A stretch of DNA of 64,000 nucleotides from Finegoldia magna ATCC 29328 (lineage in GTDB: Bacteria; Bacillota; Clostridia; Tissierellales; Peptoniphilaceae): positions 1,559,501 to 1,623,500 of the forward strand of contig NC_010376.1 of the NCBI RefSeq assembly GCF_000010185.1. Reading direction: 5' to 3'. A model generated the notes under the pieces. The model was not told the DNA's origin and made no database searches. It saw only the letters and a program-made list of their open reading frames with translations. Both the position numbers and the translations under genes were made by a program. Positions within the stretch are counted from its first letter, which is position 1, and the number at the start of each line of letters is the position of its first letter. Shown here piece after piece: positions 1 through 7,121 of the stretch.

Positions 1-1231
1 ATACAAAAGAAATAAGTGAAGACAAGTTTTCGAGCGACACATCTTTTGTTTCTACTCTGCCAATTTTAATAGATCCCTTATCTACATTCCAAAATCCAGC
101 AATAAGTTTTGCTATTGTGGACTTGCCTGACCCAGAAGGACCAACGAGGGCTGAAACATTAGATTCTTTTATTTCCATAGAAAGATTATCAATAACTTTC
201 TTTTTCCCATCGTAAGAAAAGTCTACGTCTTGAAGTTCTATATTATAGGATTCTATTTTTTCTCCCTTGTCAACATTTTCTAACTCTCTTGAATTTAAAA
301 TTTTTCCTATTTCAGAAGTTATAGTTGATATTCTTGACATATCATCCATATAGTTCATGATTTTTAAAATGCTAGAAACCGTAGCAAAGGATAAGACGAT
401 TAAGGTAATTAAATTTCCTAAATCAATACTTCCATTTATATAAAATAAAATCCCAAAGGGTATGATGGTAATAATTCCCATAGGAGAAAGTAATCTACCT
501 ATGGCAACCCTATTCATAGATTCACCCATCCAGTTAAAATAAAAGCTTGCATTGTCATAAACTGCATCAGCATATTTTTTATAAGATGATTCGCTTTGAT
601 TAAAGGTCTTTATTACTTCTATACCATTTATATACTCAACAATGGAATTATTCATATGTTGACCAATAGCAACTGACTTTCCAAACATTTCTTTATAATG
701 AGCGTTCATAACAGACATCATAATAGACATTCCTACCACAAATGGAATTAGTGATAATAAAGTTAAACGCCAATCTAATGTAAACATGTAAATAAATAAT
801 AGAATAGGTCCTACTAAATTTGCAGTAAATTCTGGCACTAAGTGTGCAAGGGATGTTTCCATAGAATCAACTTGCTCAACTATAATATTTTTTAATTCTC
901 CAGATGATCTTGATAGTACATCTCCCAATGGCATCTTAAATAATTTTTTGGAAATATCATTTCTAATTTCTCCTAATGAATTAAAGGTTGCCGTATGAGA
1001 AATACTTGTTGATATTCCTGCTGCCACTTCTTTAATAACAAATGTTATTAAAATACTTATACAAAGTGGAGTGTATAAATTCATGTCGCTTACACCATTA
1101 ATCAAATTTACAATGATTTTTGCCATGTATATATATGAAAAAAGCCCAGCAACTACTCCCACTATCGCAAGTAGGACGGATGCAAAATATGATCCTTTTC
1201 TTTTATTTACATATTCTTTTACTAAATTCAC
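1..1231 (-). CDS. ABC transporter, fused permease-ATPase (partial)
   Basis: This is a half-transporter with an N-terminal membrane domain of about six segments followed by an ATPase domain. It starts at GTG (1231-1229) with AGGAGG at 1239-1244. The ATPase domain shows Walker A as GPSGSGKST near residue 370, and the frame then runs off the left edge, so the signature motif and Walker B are not visible. It lies 37 bases after the MATE gene and is probably the last visible gene of the TetR-led operon. Pairs of such exporter-fold ABC proteins (YbtP/YbtQ or IrtA/IrtB-like) sometimes import metal-chelate complexes; here that is only a possibility raised by context. A second half-transporter may lie beyond the edge. 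Membership of the family is clear and the substrate is unknown. Confidence 0.88.
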   Translation of the reverse strand, partial: MNLVKEYVNKRKGSYFASVLLAIVGVVAGLFSYIYMAKIIVNLINGVSDMNLYTPLCISILITFVIKEVAAGISTSISHTATFNSLGEIRNDISKKLFKMPLGDVLSRSSGELKNIIVEQVDSMETSLAHLVPEFTANLVGPILLFIYMFTLDWRLTLLSLIPFVVGMSIMMSVMNAHYKEMFGKSVAIGQHMNNSIVEYINGIEVIKTFNQSESSYKKYADAVYDNASFYFNWMGESMNRVAIGRLLSPMGIITIIPFGILFYINGSIDLGNLITLIVLSFATVSSILKIMNYMDDMSRISTITSEIGKILNSRELENVDKGEKIESYNIELQDVDFSYDGKKKVIDNLSMEIKESNVSALVGPSGSGKSTIAKLIAGFWNVDKGSIKIGRVETKDVSLENLSSLISFV

Positions 1232-1268
1232 TTTAAAACCTCCTTTAGTAATATTTTTAAATAGTTTA

Positions 1269-2621
1269 TTATATTTTTTTTATTTCAGAGGGCATTCTAT
1301 TAAGCTCTCCAATCATCATTGCTATTCCAGCTAAAATCATAATTAAATCTACAAGAGGTTCAGCAAACCATACTGCCTTAACTCCAAATGTCATTGGTAG
1401 AATAATCATGGCAGGAACGAATAAAAATAATTGTCTTAGCATGACGATTATGCCAGCTTTTTTAGCGTTTCCTATTGATTGGAAGAATGTTATAGTCATT
1501 ACCATTACTCCATATAGGATAAAGATAGAATAAAATAGTCTAAAGTTCCCTATTCCCTGAGTTATAATACTTTCTTCTACTCCAAATAAGGAAAGTATAT
1601 TCTTTGAAAATGCTAATGCTGGTATCCAAAATATTGATGCAAGAACTAATCCTCCGATAGAAAATACTTTCATAGCTTCTTTTACTCTGTCGTATTTTTT
1701 CGCTCCAAAATTTGTACCAACTACAGGTTGTAAACCTTGACTCATTCCCCAAAGTGGAATGAATGAAAAGGCATATATTCTAAGTGTTGCTGCCATCAAG
1801 ATAGCATTTGTATCTCCGCCATATTTAAATGACATTTTATATAGCATTGTTTGTTGAATCATAAATAAAATTTGCATCATCATAGCAGATGACCCTACGC
1901 CAAACATTTCTTTTTTTATTTCCTGATCAGGTTTGATTTTATTTATTTTTACTGCTTTACTTTTATATTTGAAGTAATGGAGTGTTATAATCGCTTGAAC
2001 AAATTGTGCTGTAATAGTTGCAAGTGCAGCCCCTTCAATTGCATATTTTCCCATTAATTTCATTAGAATGGGATCAAGAATTATGTTTAAAAAAGCTCCT
2101 AGCCCCATAATGAGCATTGCTTTTTTCATTAATCCTTCTCCACGCATAACCATGTTTGCTGATTGAGTAAAGTTTACAAATAAAGAACCAATGAAAATTA
2201 CTCGTAAATATCTGATACCATATTCTTTAATTTCTCCACTTGCTCCAACCATATCTAAAAAATGTGGTGCAAGTAAAATTCCGCCTATTGTAATAATTGA
2301 TGAGAATAGAATAACCCAAAAGATTAAATTCCCCATAATTTTATCAACTGTTTTTTGGTCGCTCTTTCCTATAGCTCTTGATAAAACCGATGCTGACCCT
2401 ACACCAATTAGGGTAGATACTCCGCTATTGAAAAAAGTAAGTGGCATAGCGACACCACAAGCTGTCATTGCAGTTTGCCCTATAATATTTCCTGCAAAAA
2501 TTCCATCCATAAGTGGATAAAGACCTATTACTATCATTCCTATTACAGCAGGGATAGATAATTGAAAAAGTAGGTCTATAGGTCTTTTGCTTAATAATTG
2601 TTCTTTCATATCTTGTTTCAA
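1269..2621 (-). CDS. MATE family efflux transporter
   Basis: The 450-residue protein has about twelve membrane segments in two similar halves, as expected for a MATE cation- or proton-coupled multidrug antiporter. The start is TTG at 2621: AAGGAG at 2635-2630 lies 8 bases before it, whereas the first ATG (2609) is too far from that site. The AAGGAG overlaps the TAA stop of the upstream ECF ATPase gene, so the two are probably translated in sequence from one mRNA. The second MATE in this window (49234-50628) belongs to a different branch and sits alone. The substrate cannot be read from the sequence. Confidence 0.9.
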   Translation of the reverse strand: MKQDMKEQLLSKRPIDLLFQLSIPAVIGMIVIGLYPLMDGIFAGNIIGQTAMTACGVAMPLTFFNSGVSTLIGVGSASVLSRAIGKSDQKTVDKIMGNLIFWVILFSSIITIGGILLAPHFLDMVGASGEIKEYGIRYLRVIFIGSLFVNFTQSANMVMRGEGLMKKAMLIMGLGAFLNIILDPILMKLMGKYAIEGAALATITAQFVQAIITLHYFKYKSKAVKINKIKPDQEIKKEMFGVGSSAMMMQILFMIQQTMLYKMSFKYGGDTNAILMAATLRIYAFSFIPLWGMSQGLQPVVGTNFGAKKYDRVKEAMKVFSIGGLVLASIFWIPALAFSKNILSLFGVEESIITQGIGNFRLFYSIFILYGVMVMTITFFQSIGNAKKAGIIVMLRQLFLFVPAMIILPMTFGVKAVWFAEPLVDLIMILAGIAMMIGELNRMPSEIKKI

Positions 2622-2633
2622 AAAATCAACTCC

Positions 2634-4082
2634 TTACACAATCAGTCCATCTTTAATAAATTTCAAAATATCTTTTTCATGTCCTTGAACATATACTTTC
2701 TTATATCCATCTTCTTCAAGCATTAACACAGAATTACAAACTTTAAAAATAAGTTCTATATCATGAGTTATTATGGCAAAAGGATATATTTTTGAATATC
2801 TTTTTATTATTTCAGAAATATCATTCATCCTCTTGTAATCTAAACCTGACGTAGGTTCATCAAGAATTATTAGTTTTCTACCACTTAAACAAGCAGTTAA
2901 TAGTGCAAGTCTTTGTTTTTGTCCACCAGATAGATTTTGTGGATGGTCATACCTATTTTCCCAAAGGTCAATATGTTTTAATTCGTTTCTAAGTCTATTT
3001 AAATATTCAACGTCATTAATTCTATCTTTTTGTAAAAGCTCATTTTCCACTGTATCAAAAAATATTTGGTATTCTACATCTTGCATCATATAATAAGCGT
3101 TTCTTAATCTTTCTTTTTTATTTCTCCCAAAGCTTGTCTTGCCTTTAAAGTTTAATAAACCAGCTAAAGATCTTGCAAGAGTCGTTTTACCTACTCCATT
3201 TTTACCTATAATCGCCATTATCTCATTTTCATATAAGCTTATATTTAAATTTTTTATTAATTCTTTTTTACCAATAGAAATACCAGCTCCTCTTATATCC
3301 TCAACTACATTTTTGCAATTATCAATATTTTCAGATAGCAAAAAATTATAGTTAATTGTTCTTAAAGAGTAATTTTTACAATCCTTTTTTGTTAATTCAC
3401 CTTTTTTAAAAACTTTTTCGATTTTACCATCTTTCATATACAAAAAACGATCATATAAATCATTTAAATAGAACAATCTATGCTCAGATATTATTATCGT
3501 TTTTCCTAATGATTTTAATTTTTCAAGAATATTCTTAAGTTCGACTATTCCCCTATAGTCTAAATTTGATGATGGTTCATCAAAGAAAATTATTTTAGTA
3601 TCATAAACAAGAGTAGATGAGATAGCAACTTTTTGCTTTTGTCCACCTGATAAAGAATTGATATTTCTATATTTTAAATTTTCAATTCCCATCACACTCA
3701 AAGAGTCATCAACTCTTTTCTTTAATTCTGAAAGCTCCATTCCTAAATTTTCTCCAACAAAGGCAAGCTCATCCTCAACAATATTTGCGAAAAACTGATC
3801 TGTTGGATTTTGAAAAACATTTCCTATATACTTTGCCAATTCTCCATTGTTATATTGCGAAATATTTTTTCCTAAAATAGATACTTGTCCATATAATTGT
3901 CCTTGATAATGATTCGGAATTAAACCATTTAATATTCTTGTTAGCGTGGTTTTTCCACAACCAGATAAACCACTTATAACAACAAGTTCCCCTTCTTTAA
4001 TATTTAGCTCTATATCTTTTAAAATTACCTTATCATTTCCGTCATAAGAGAATTTTTTAATATCTGCTTCTATTACATTCAT
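2634..4082 (-). CDS. ECF transporter dual ATPase (EcfA-EcfA fusion)
   Basis: Two ABC ATPase domains are fused in one 482-residue chain. The first has Walker A GLSGCGKTT, signature LSGGQKQK and Walker B FFDEPSSNLD. The second has GKNGVGKTT, LSGGQKQR and LDEPTSGLD. Both keep the catalytic glutamate. The fusion replaces the usual EcfA1/EcfA2 pair and energises the neighbouring T and S components. The start is taken as ATG at 4082, with GGAGGT at 4092-4087; an upstream GTG at 4094 lies inside that ribosome site. The ATG overlaps the TGA of ecfT (ATGA), which indicates translational coupling. Confidence 0.92.
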   Translation of the reverse strand: MNVIEADIKKFSYDGNDKVILKDIELNIKEGELVVISGLSGCGKTTLTRILNGLIPNHYQGQLYGQVSILGKNISQYNNGELAKYIGNVFQNPTDQFFANIVEDELAFVGENLGMELSELKKRVDDSLSVMGIENLKYRNINSLSGGQKQKVAISSTLVYDTKIIFFDEPSSNLDYRGIVELKNILEKLKSLGKTIIISEHRLFYLNDLYDRFLYMKDGKIEKVFKKGELTKKDCKNYSLRTINYNFLLSENIDNCKNVVEDIRGAGISIGKKELIKNLNISLYENEIMAIIGKNGVGKTTLARSLAGLLNFKGKTSFGRNKKERLRNAYYMMQDVEYQIFFDTVENELLQKDRINDVEYLNRLRNELKHIDLWENRYDHPQNLSGGQKQRLALLTACLSGRKLIILDEPTSGLDYKRMNDISEIIKRYSKIYPFAIITHDIELIFKVCNSVLMLEEDGYKKVYVQGHEKDILKFIKDGLIV

Positions 4083-4759
4083 ATTGACCTCCACAATAAG
4101 AAAATAGCTAAAAGTAAGAATACGATATCAAAAAATTTAAAAGTTATTTTATGATAATTAGTCCTTTCCCCTCTATATTCTGCTCCTTTAGATATAATAG
4201 ATGAAGTCAAAGTTTCACTCACTTGCAAACATTTATAGATAAGAGGGATGAAGTAAAGTTCAAAAGACCTAACAGGATGGAGGGGACTTAATCTTAGCCC
4301 CCTTACCTTCATGCCATTCTTTATTTCTTTAATCCTTAACCCCATCTCTGATATAAACTTCATTCCTATCACTATGCTTAGAGCAAACACATTTGGAATG
4401 TGTAAAAACTTAAGTGAACTCATCATTTTAAGTGGTGATGTATTCACAAGAATACCGCCAATAATAAATATCGGAAAGAGTTTTAATACGATTTCTACTA
4501 GACCTAAAATTGCATTTCCACCTATTCCTAAGTCTATAATAGTTAATGTTTTGCCAACAATTAACAAGATAAGAACTGTTGCTAGTTGTTTAATAAATTG
4601 TTTTAAGGAAAAAGTTAAGGTTAGAAACATTGATATTCCTATCATAATATAGTAACCAATATCATCTGTTATAAATAATATAATCGAAAACGCTAAAATT
4701 AAAACAAATAAGATTATAGGATTTACAAGACAGTTGTCATCTCTCCTTATGTTTTCCAT
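4079..4759 (-). CDS. ECF transporter T component (EcfT-type)
   Basis: This 226-residue membrane protein has several hydrophobic segments and two charged coupling motifs with Arg-Gly cores (KVRGLRLS and GAEYRGERT) near residues 150 and 195. In EcfT proteins such motifs dock onto the ATPases. It overlaps the S gene by one base (TAATG) and the ATPase gene by four (ATGA), so S, T and A form a tightly coupled dedicated ECF module. The C-terminus ends in a hydrophobic segment and WRSI. Confidence 0.88.
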   Translation of the reverse strand: MENIRRDDNCLVNPIILFVLILAFSIILFITDDIGYYIMIGISMFLTLTFSLKQFIKQLATVLILLIVGKTLTIIDLGIGGNAILGLVEIVLKLFPIFIIGGILVNTSPLKMMSSLKFLHIPNVFALSIVIGMKFISEMGLRIKEIKNGMKVRGLRLSPLHPVRSFELYFIPLIYKCLQVSETLTSSIISKGAEYRGERTNYHKITFKFFDIVFLLLAIFLLWRSI

Positions 4760-5337
4760 TACAATATTCCTGATTTTTTACTCTTTTTAAAAAACTTATT
4801 ATTTATATATAATCCAAATCTTCCTGCTATTAATACCAAGACGATATTAATGCCTATTGAGATTAGCATTGCCTTTGGTGTAAAAAAGGCATCCATAAAG
4901 GCAGCCTGTTCTTTTGTAAATACGCTAAAAACTTCAACAATTTTTTCTGGTCCAAGTAGTCTTACAAATGTCATTGCGTGCATTGAAATAACAAACATTC
5001 CAGCAGATAATGCTAAGGCAACTCTATTATCATTTTTATAGTTACCTATAATTAATTCTGCTACAATAGCTGCGATGGCATTTACTATAAGCATTGGCCA
5101 ATATCCACTTAATGCATAAAATACACCCAGCAACATGAAAAATATAAAAGCTATTCCTCTTTTTTGTAATTTTTTAGCCATAATTATAAATGGCGGAGCT
5201 ACTACAAAGGAAGAAAATCCTGCCGCTATATATAAGGATAAAGTTCCTAACATTCCTGTGGCCGTTGACACAGCCATGTTTAATATAAACGCCACTACTG
5301 TAAAAATTGTAACTTGTACGATATCTTTTAATTTCAT
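4759..5337 (-). CDS. ECF transporter S component, Trep_Strep/MptS-like
   Basis: This is a small substrate-binding membrane subunit of 192 residues with about six hydrophobic segments. The order of segments and the stretch FFMLLGVFYALSGYWPML resemble the Trep_Strep (TIGR02185) group of S components, whose ligand is not established to my knowledge. The start is ATG at 5337 with GGAGG just upstream; a TTG at 5349 overlaps the ribosome site and is rejected. It is the first transporter gene after the TetR regulator. Family assignment is by recall of sequence style. Confidence 0.82.
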   Translation of the reverse strand: MKLKDIVQVTIFTVVAFILNMAVSTATGMLGTLSLYIAAGFSSFVVAPPFIIMAKKLQKRGIAFIFFMLLGVFYALSGYWPMLIVNAIAAIVAELIIGNYKNDNRVALALSAGMFVISMHAMTFVRLLGPEKIVEVFSVFTKEQAAFMDAFFTPKAMLISIGINIVLVLIAGRFGLYINNKFFKKSKKSGIL

Positions 5338-5388
5338 ATAAACCTCCAATTTAAGATATGTTTTTTCTTTCTGAGTAAACCCTAAGAT

Positions 5389-5961
5389 TTACTTAGCATT
5401 ATTATCTAAGATAATTCCTATCATTTTTTTTAATGCAAGTTTGTTCTTCACAAAATTTTCTCTTGCATTTAGAACTTCACAACCTAGAATAAATGTGTTA
5501 ATAAAATCAGTTATTAATTCAATAGCTTCACTTAATTCACCTCTTACATCTTCATCAAATAACATTAAAATACTATCAGATGATGATTTTTTTAGTTTCT
5601 TATATAAGTCTTTTAACTTATCGTCATGATTTAATTCCTGCAAAAACATTGCATAAATTGAAACATAGTCACTCTGATATAGCATTTTTTCTAAAATAAT
5701 CTCAGATAAAACTTCGCTAAAATCCTGACTTGTTTTATTCATCTCATCATAGATTATCTTCTCTCTGTATTTATTTCCTTCTAACATAATGTCGTATAAG
5801 ATTTCATGCGTAGAACCATAATGATGATACAAGCCACCTCTAGAAAGCCCAGTAGCTTCCATAATGTCATTCATAACGGTATTTCTAAATCCCTTATCCA
5901 AAAAAACTTTAATAGCTGCTTGTCTAATCTGCTTTTTTCTTTCATCAGCTTCCATTTTCAT
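5389..5961 (-). CDS. TetR family transcriptional regulator
   Basis: The 190-residue protein has an N-terminal TetR helix-turn-helix (AAIKVFLDKGFRNTVMNDI followed by ATGLSRGGLYHHYGS). The C-terminal ligand domain is not assignable. The chosen start is ATG at 5961, with GGAGG 11 bases upstream. An ATG at 5966 is out of frame and a TTG at 5979 overlaps the ribosome site. The gene is the first of the ECF-MATE-ABC operon, with a perfect palindromic operator just upstream of its ribosome site, so autoregulation and control of the whole operon are likely. Confidence 0.9.
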   Translation of the reverse strand: MKMEADERKKQIRQAAIKVFLDKGFRNTVMNDIMEATGLSRGGLYHHYGSTHEILYDIMLEGNKYREKIIYDEMNKTSQDFSEVLSEIILEKMLYQSDYVSIYAMFLQELNHDDKLKDLYKKLKKSSSDSILMLFDEDVRGELSEAIELITDFINTFILGCEVLNARENFVKNKLALKKMIGIILDNNAK

Positions 5962-5979
5962 TTCATAAATAACCTCCAA

Positions 5980-5997
5980 ACCGACATACTTGTCGGT
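5980..5997. promoter_or_regulatory. TetR-type operator palindrome
   Basis: Arms ACCGACA and TGTCGGT are perfectly complementary around a TACT centre. The site sits between the -10 box (6006-6001) and the ribosome site of the tetR gene. This is the expected place for an autoregulatory TetR operator. Binding is inferred. Confidence 0.7.
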
Positions 5998-6000
5998 ATT

Positions 6001-6029
6001 ATTGTATCAACTCTGATAATCATTGTCAA
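6001..6029 (-). promoter_or_regulatory. Promoter of the tetR-ECF-MATE-ABC operon
   Basis: On the minus strand, TTGACA (6029-6024) is followed after 17 bases by TACAAT (6006-6001). This is close to a consensus sigma-A promoter. The Fur-like box 6014-6028 covers the -35 box and spacer. Confidence 0.7.
6014..6028. promoter_or_regulatory. Fur-like 7-1-7 box
   Basis: TGATAATCATTGTCA matches the Fur consensus TGATAATNATTATCA at 13 of 14 defined positions. It overlaps the promoter, where a repressor would block polymerase. Regulation by iron or another metal is an inference; no fur gene is in the window. Confidence 0.4.
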
Positions 6030-6126
6030 TAGCTTCGCTTATACTTCTTTATTAATTTCTTTAAATGCGGTATAATTAACAGAAATTAATAAACGCTTAA
6101 CGCTTATAACTTTAATAGCAAGCACA

Positions 6127-6146
6127 GTAAGTGAGTACCCACTTAC
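6127..6146. repeat. Inverted repeat upstream of mobC (oriT candidate)
   Basis: Arms GTAAGTG (6127-6133) and CACTTAC (6140-6146) flank a six-base loop. The repeat lies about 110 bases upstream of mobC, the place where oriT elements of MobC/relaxase systems are often found. A second repeat (TTAGGG/CCCTAA, 6206-6221) lies closer to the gene. No nick site can be assigned by eye. Confidence 0.35.
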
Positions 6147-6148
6147 GA

Positions 6149-6199
6149 AAAATTGATGAAGCAGAACCTTTATGGACTGCTTCTTTTTTTATCAATTTT
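6149..6199 (+). terminator. Nested hairpin with T-run upstream of mobC
   Basis: The inner stem GAAGCAG (6158-6164) / CTGCTTC (6177-6183) is followed by seven T (6184-6190), which is a typical intrinsic terminator. Outer arms AAAATTGAT (6149-6157) and ATCAATTTT (6191-6199) enclose it. It may insulate mobC from outside transcription or be part of the transfer origin. Confidence 0.55.
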
Positions 6200-6205
6200 A
6201 CCTTG

Positions 6206-6221
6206 TTAGGGAGAACCCTAA
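6206..6221. repeat. Short inverted repeat before mobC
   Basis: TTAGGG and CCCTAA flank an AGAA loop, 20 bases upstream of the mobC ribosome site (AAGGAG, 6241-6246). It could be a relaxosome protein site or an operator. Confidence 0.3.
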
Positions 6222-6253
6222 GACCCCAATAATTTATGATAAGGAGATATACT

Positions 6254-6610
6254 ATGGATAATAGAAAAAGAAATAATCAACTAAAAATATATTTAACAGA
6301 TGAAGAAAAGGAAATTTTTGAAAAGAAAATGAAACTTGCAAATTGTAAAACTATGTCTCACTTTCTTAGAAAGTGTGTCTTAGAAAAAGAAATTTATGTT
6401 GTGGACTTAGAACCATTTAGAAACCTGCAATGGCTACTTTCAAATGCAACAAATAACATAAACCAGATCGCCAAGGCTACTAATACAACTGGTGTTATTT
6501 ACAAGAATGAAATCGAATCAATGAATAAACAGGTAGAAAAATTATCAAGAGAAATTTGGCAGATCCATTCCCTACTTCTTAATAAATCAAAAGAAAGTTC
6601 TGGTGATTAA
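6254..6610 (+). CDS. MobC-like relaxosome accessory protein
   Basis: The 118-residue protein opens with a basic segment and a ribbon-helix-helix-like region (QLKIYLTDEEKEIFEKKM). The middle (MSHFLRKCVLEKEI) and the helix NNINQIAKATN are typical of MobC proteins of Gram-positive conjugative elements. MobC binds oriT and helps the relaxase. The start is ATG 6254 with AAGGAG seven bases upstream; the upstream ATG at 6236 lacks a ribosome site. It is followed immediately by a relaxase remnant, so its partner is probably gone. Confidence 0.78.
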   Translation: MDNRKRNNQLKIYLTDEEKEIFEKKMKLANCKTMSHFLRKCVLEKEIYVVDLEPFRNLQWLLSNATNNINQIAKATNTTGVIYKNEIESMNKQVEKLSREIWQIHSLLLNKSKESSGD

Positions 6611-6611
6611 T

Positions 6612-6820
6612 ATGGCAATTACAAAAATACATCCTATAAAATCAACTCTAAATTTGGCAATAGACTACATTACTAATAGTGAAAAAACTGATGAAAAAGT
6701 CTTGGTATCTTCATTCAAATGTCATCCAGCTACTGCTCATATACAATTTATGAAAACACGAAAGATCATATTCTATAGCATTTTTTGAAACAAAAACCTG
6801 CTAACAAAAGTCAAGCTTAA
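6612..6820 (+). pseudogene. Relaxase gene with large internal deletion
   Basis: The first 50 or so residues (MAITKIHPIKSTLNLAIDYI onwards) match the beginning of a MobA/VirD2-type relaxase of firmicute conjugative elements. The frame then breaks and stops at 6788 after only 59 residues, whereas such relaxases are usually several hundred residues long. In another frame the following bases read K-D-H-I-L, a TAG, then HFLKQKPANKSQA and a stop at 6818-6820, which looks like a relaxase C-terminal tail. The simplest reading is an internal deletion joining the two ends out of frame. The tail assignment is inference. The element here cannot make its own relaxase. Confidence 0.7.
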
Positions 6821-6848
6821 GCTGAAATTAATTTCAGCTTATTTTTTT
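6818..6848 (+). terminator. Intrinsic terminator after the relaxase remnant
   Basis: A 24-base perfect palindrome (TAAGCTGAAATT and its complement, 6818-6841) is followed by seven T (6842-6848). It begins at the stop codon of the relaxase tail, which supports the view that the tail is the true gene end. Confidence 0.8.
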
Positions 6849-6994
6849 GTGCAAATACTATATAATCTTTGCATATCCAGCTTCCATGCTATTATCAAAA
6901 TTATACTTTAAGGATGTTTTCTTGGTGCTTGAAGCTAAAGCTAATTTCCTCCACATGAATTCTTTCGTTCGCTCAATTCACTAAAGTAAGCAAT

Positions 6995-7027
6995 AAAAAA
7001 AGAATACCCTTTTGCAAGAGTATTCTT
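6995..7027 (-). terminator. Terminator of the Lamassu-like operon
   Basis: On the minus strand AAGAATAC (7027-7020) pairs with GTATTCTT (7007-7000), followed by a run of T (7001-6995). It lies about 95 bases after the stop of the SMC gene. The rest of 6849-7121 shows no gene. Confidence 0.75.
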
Positions 7028-7121
7028 AATAAAAATACAATATCGTTAAACTTTATAAAATAAGAAAAAAATTATTTATTAATGTAGACTAGGATGTAGA
7101 TATATAGGTGATTTTATCTTA

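Noticed and set aside
5962-5979. Upstream starts for tetR, ECF S, EcfA, GIY-YIG, hydrolase and cls genes at TTG or GTG
   Set aside because: In each case the codon lies inside the AGGAGG site of a better-placed ATG.
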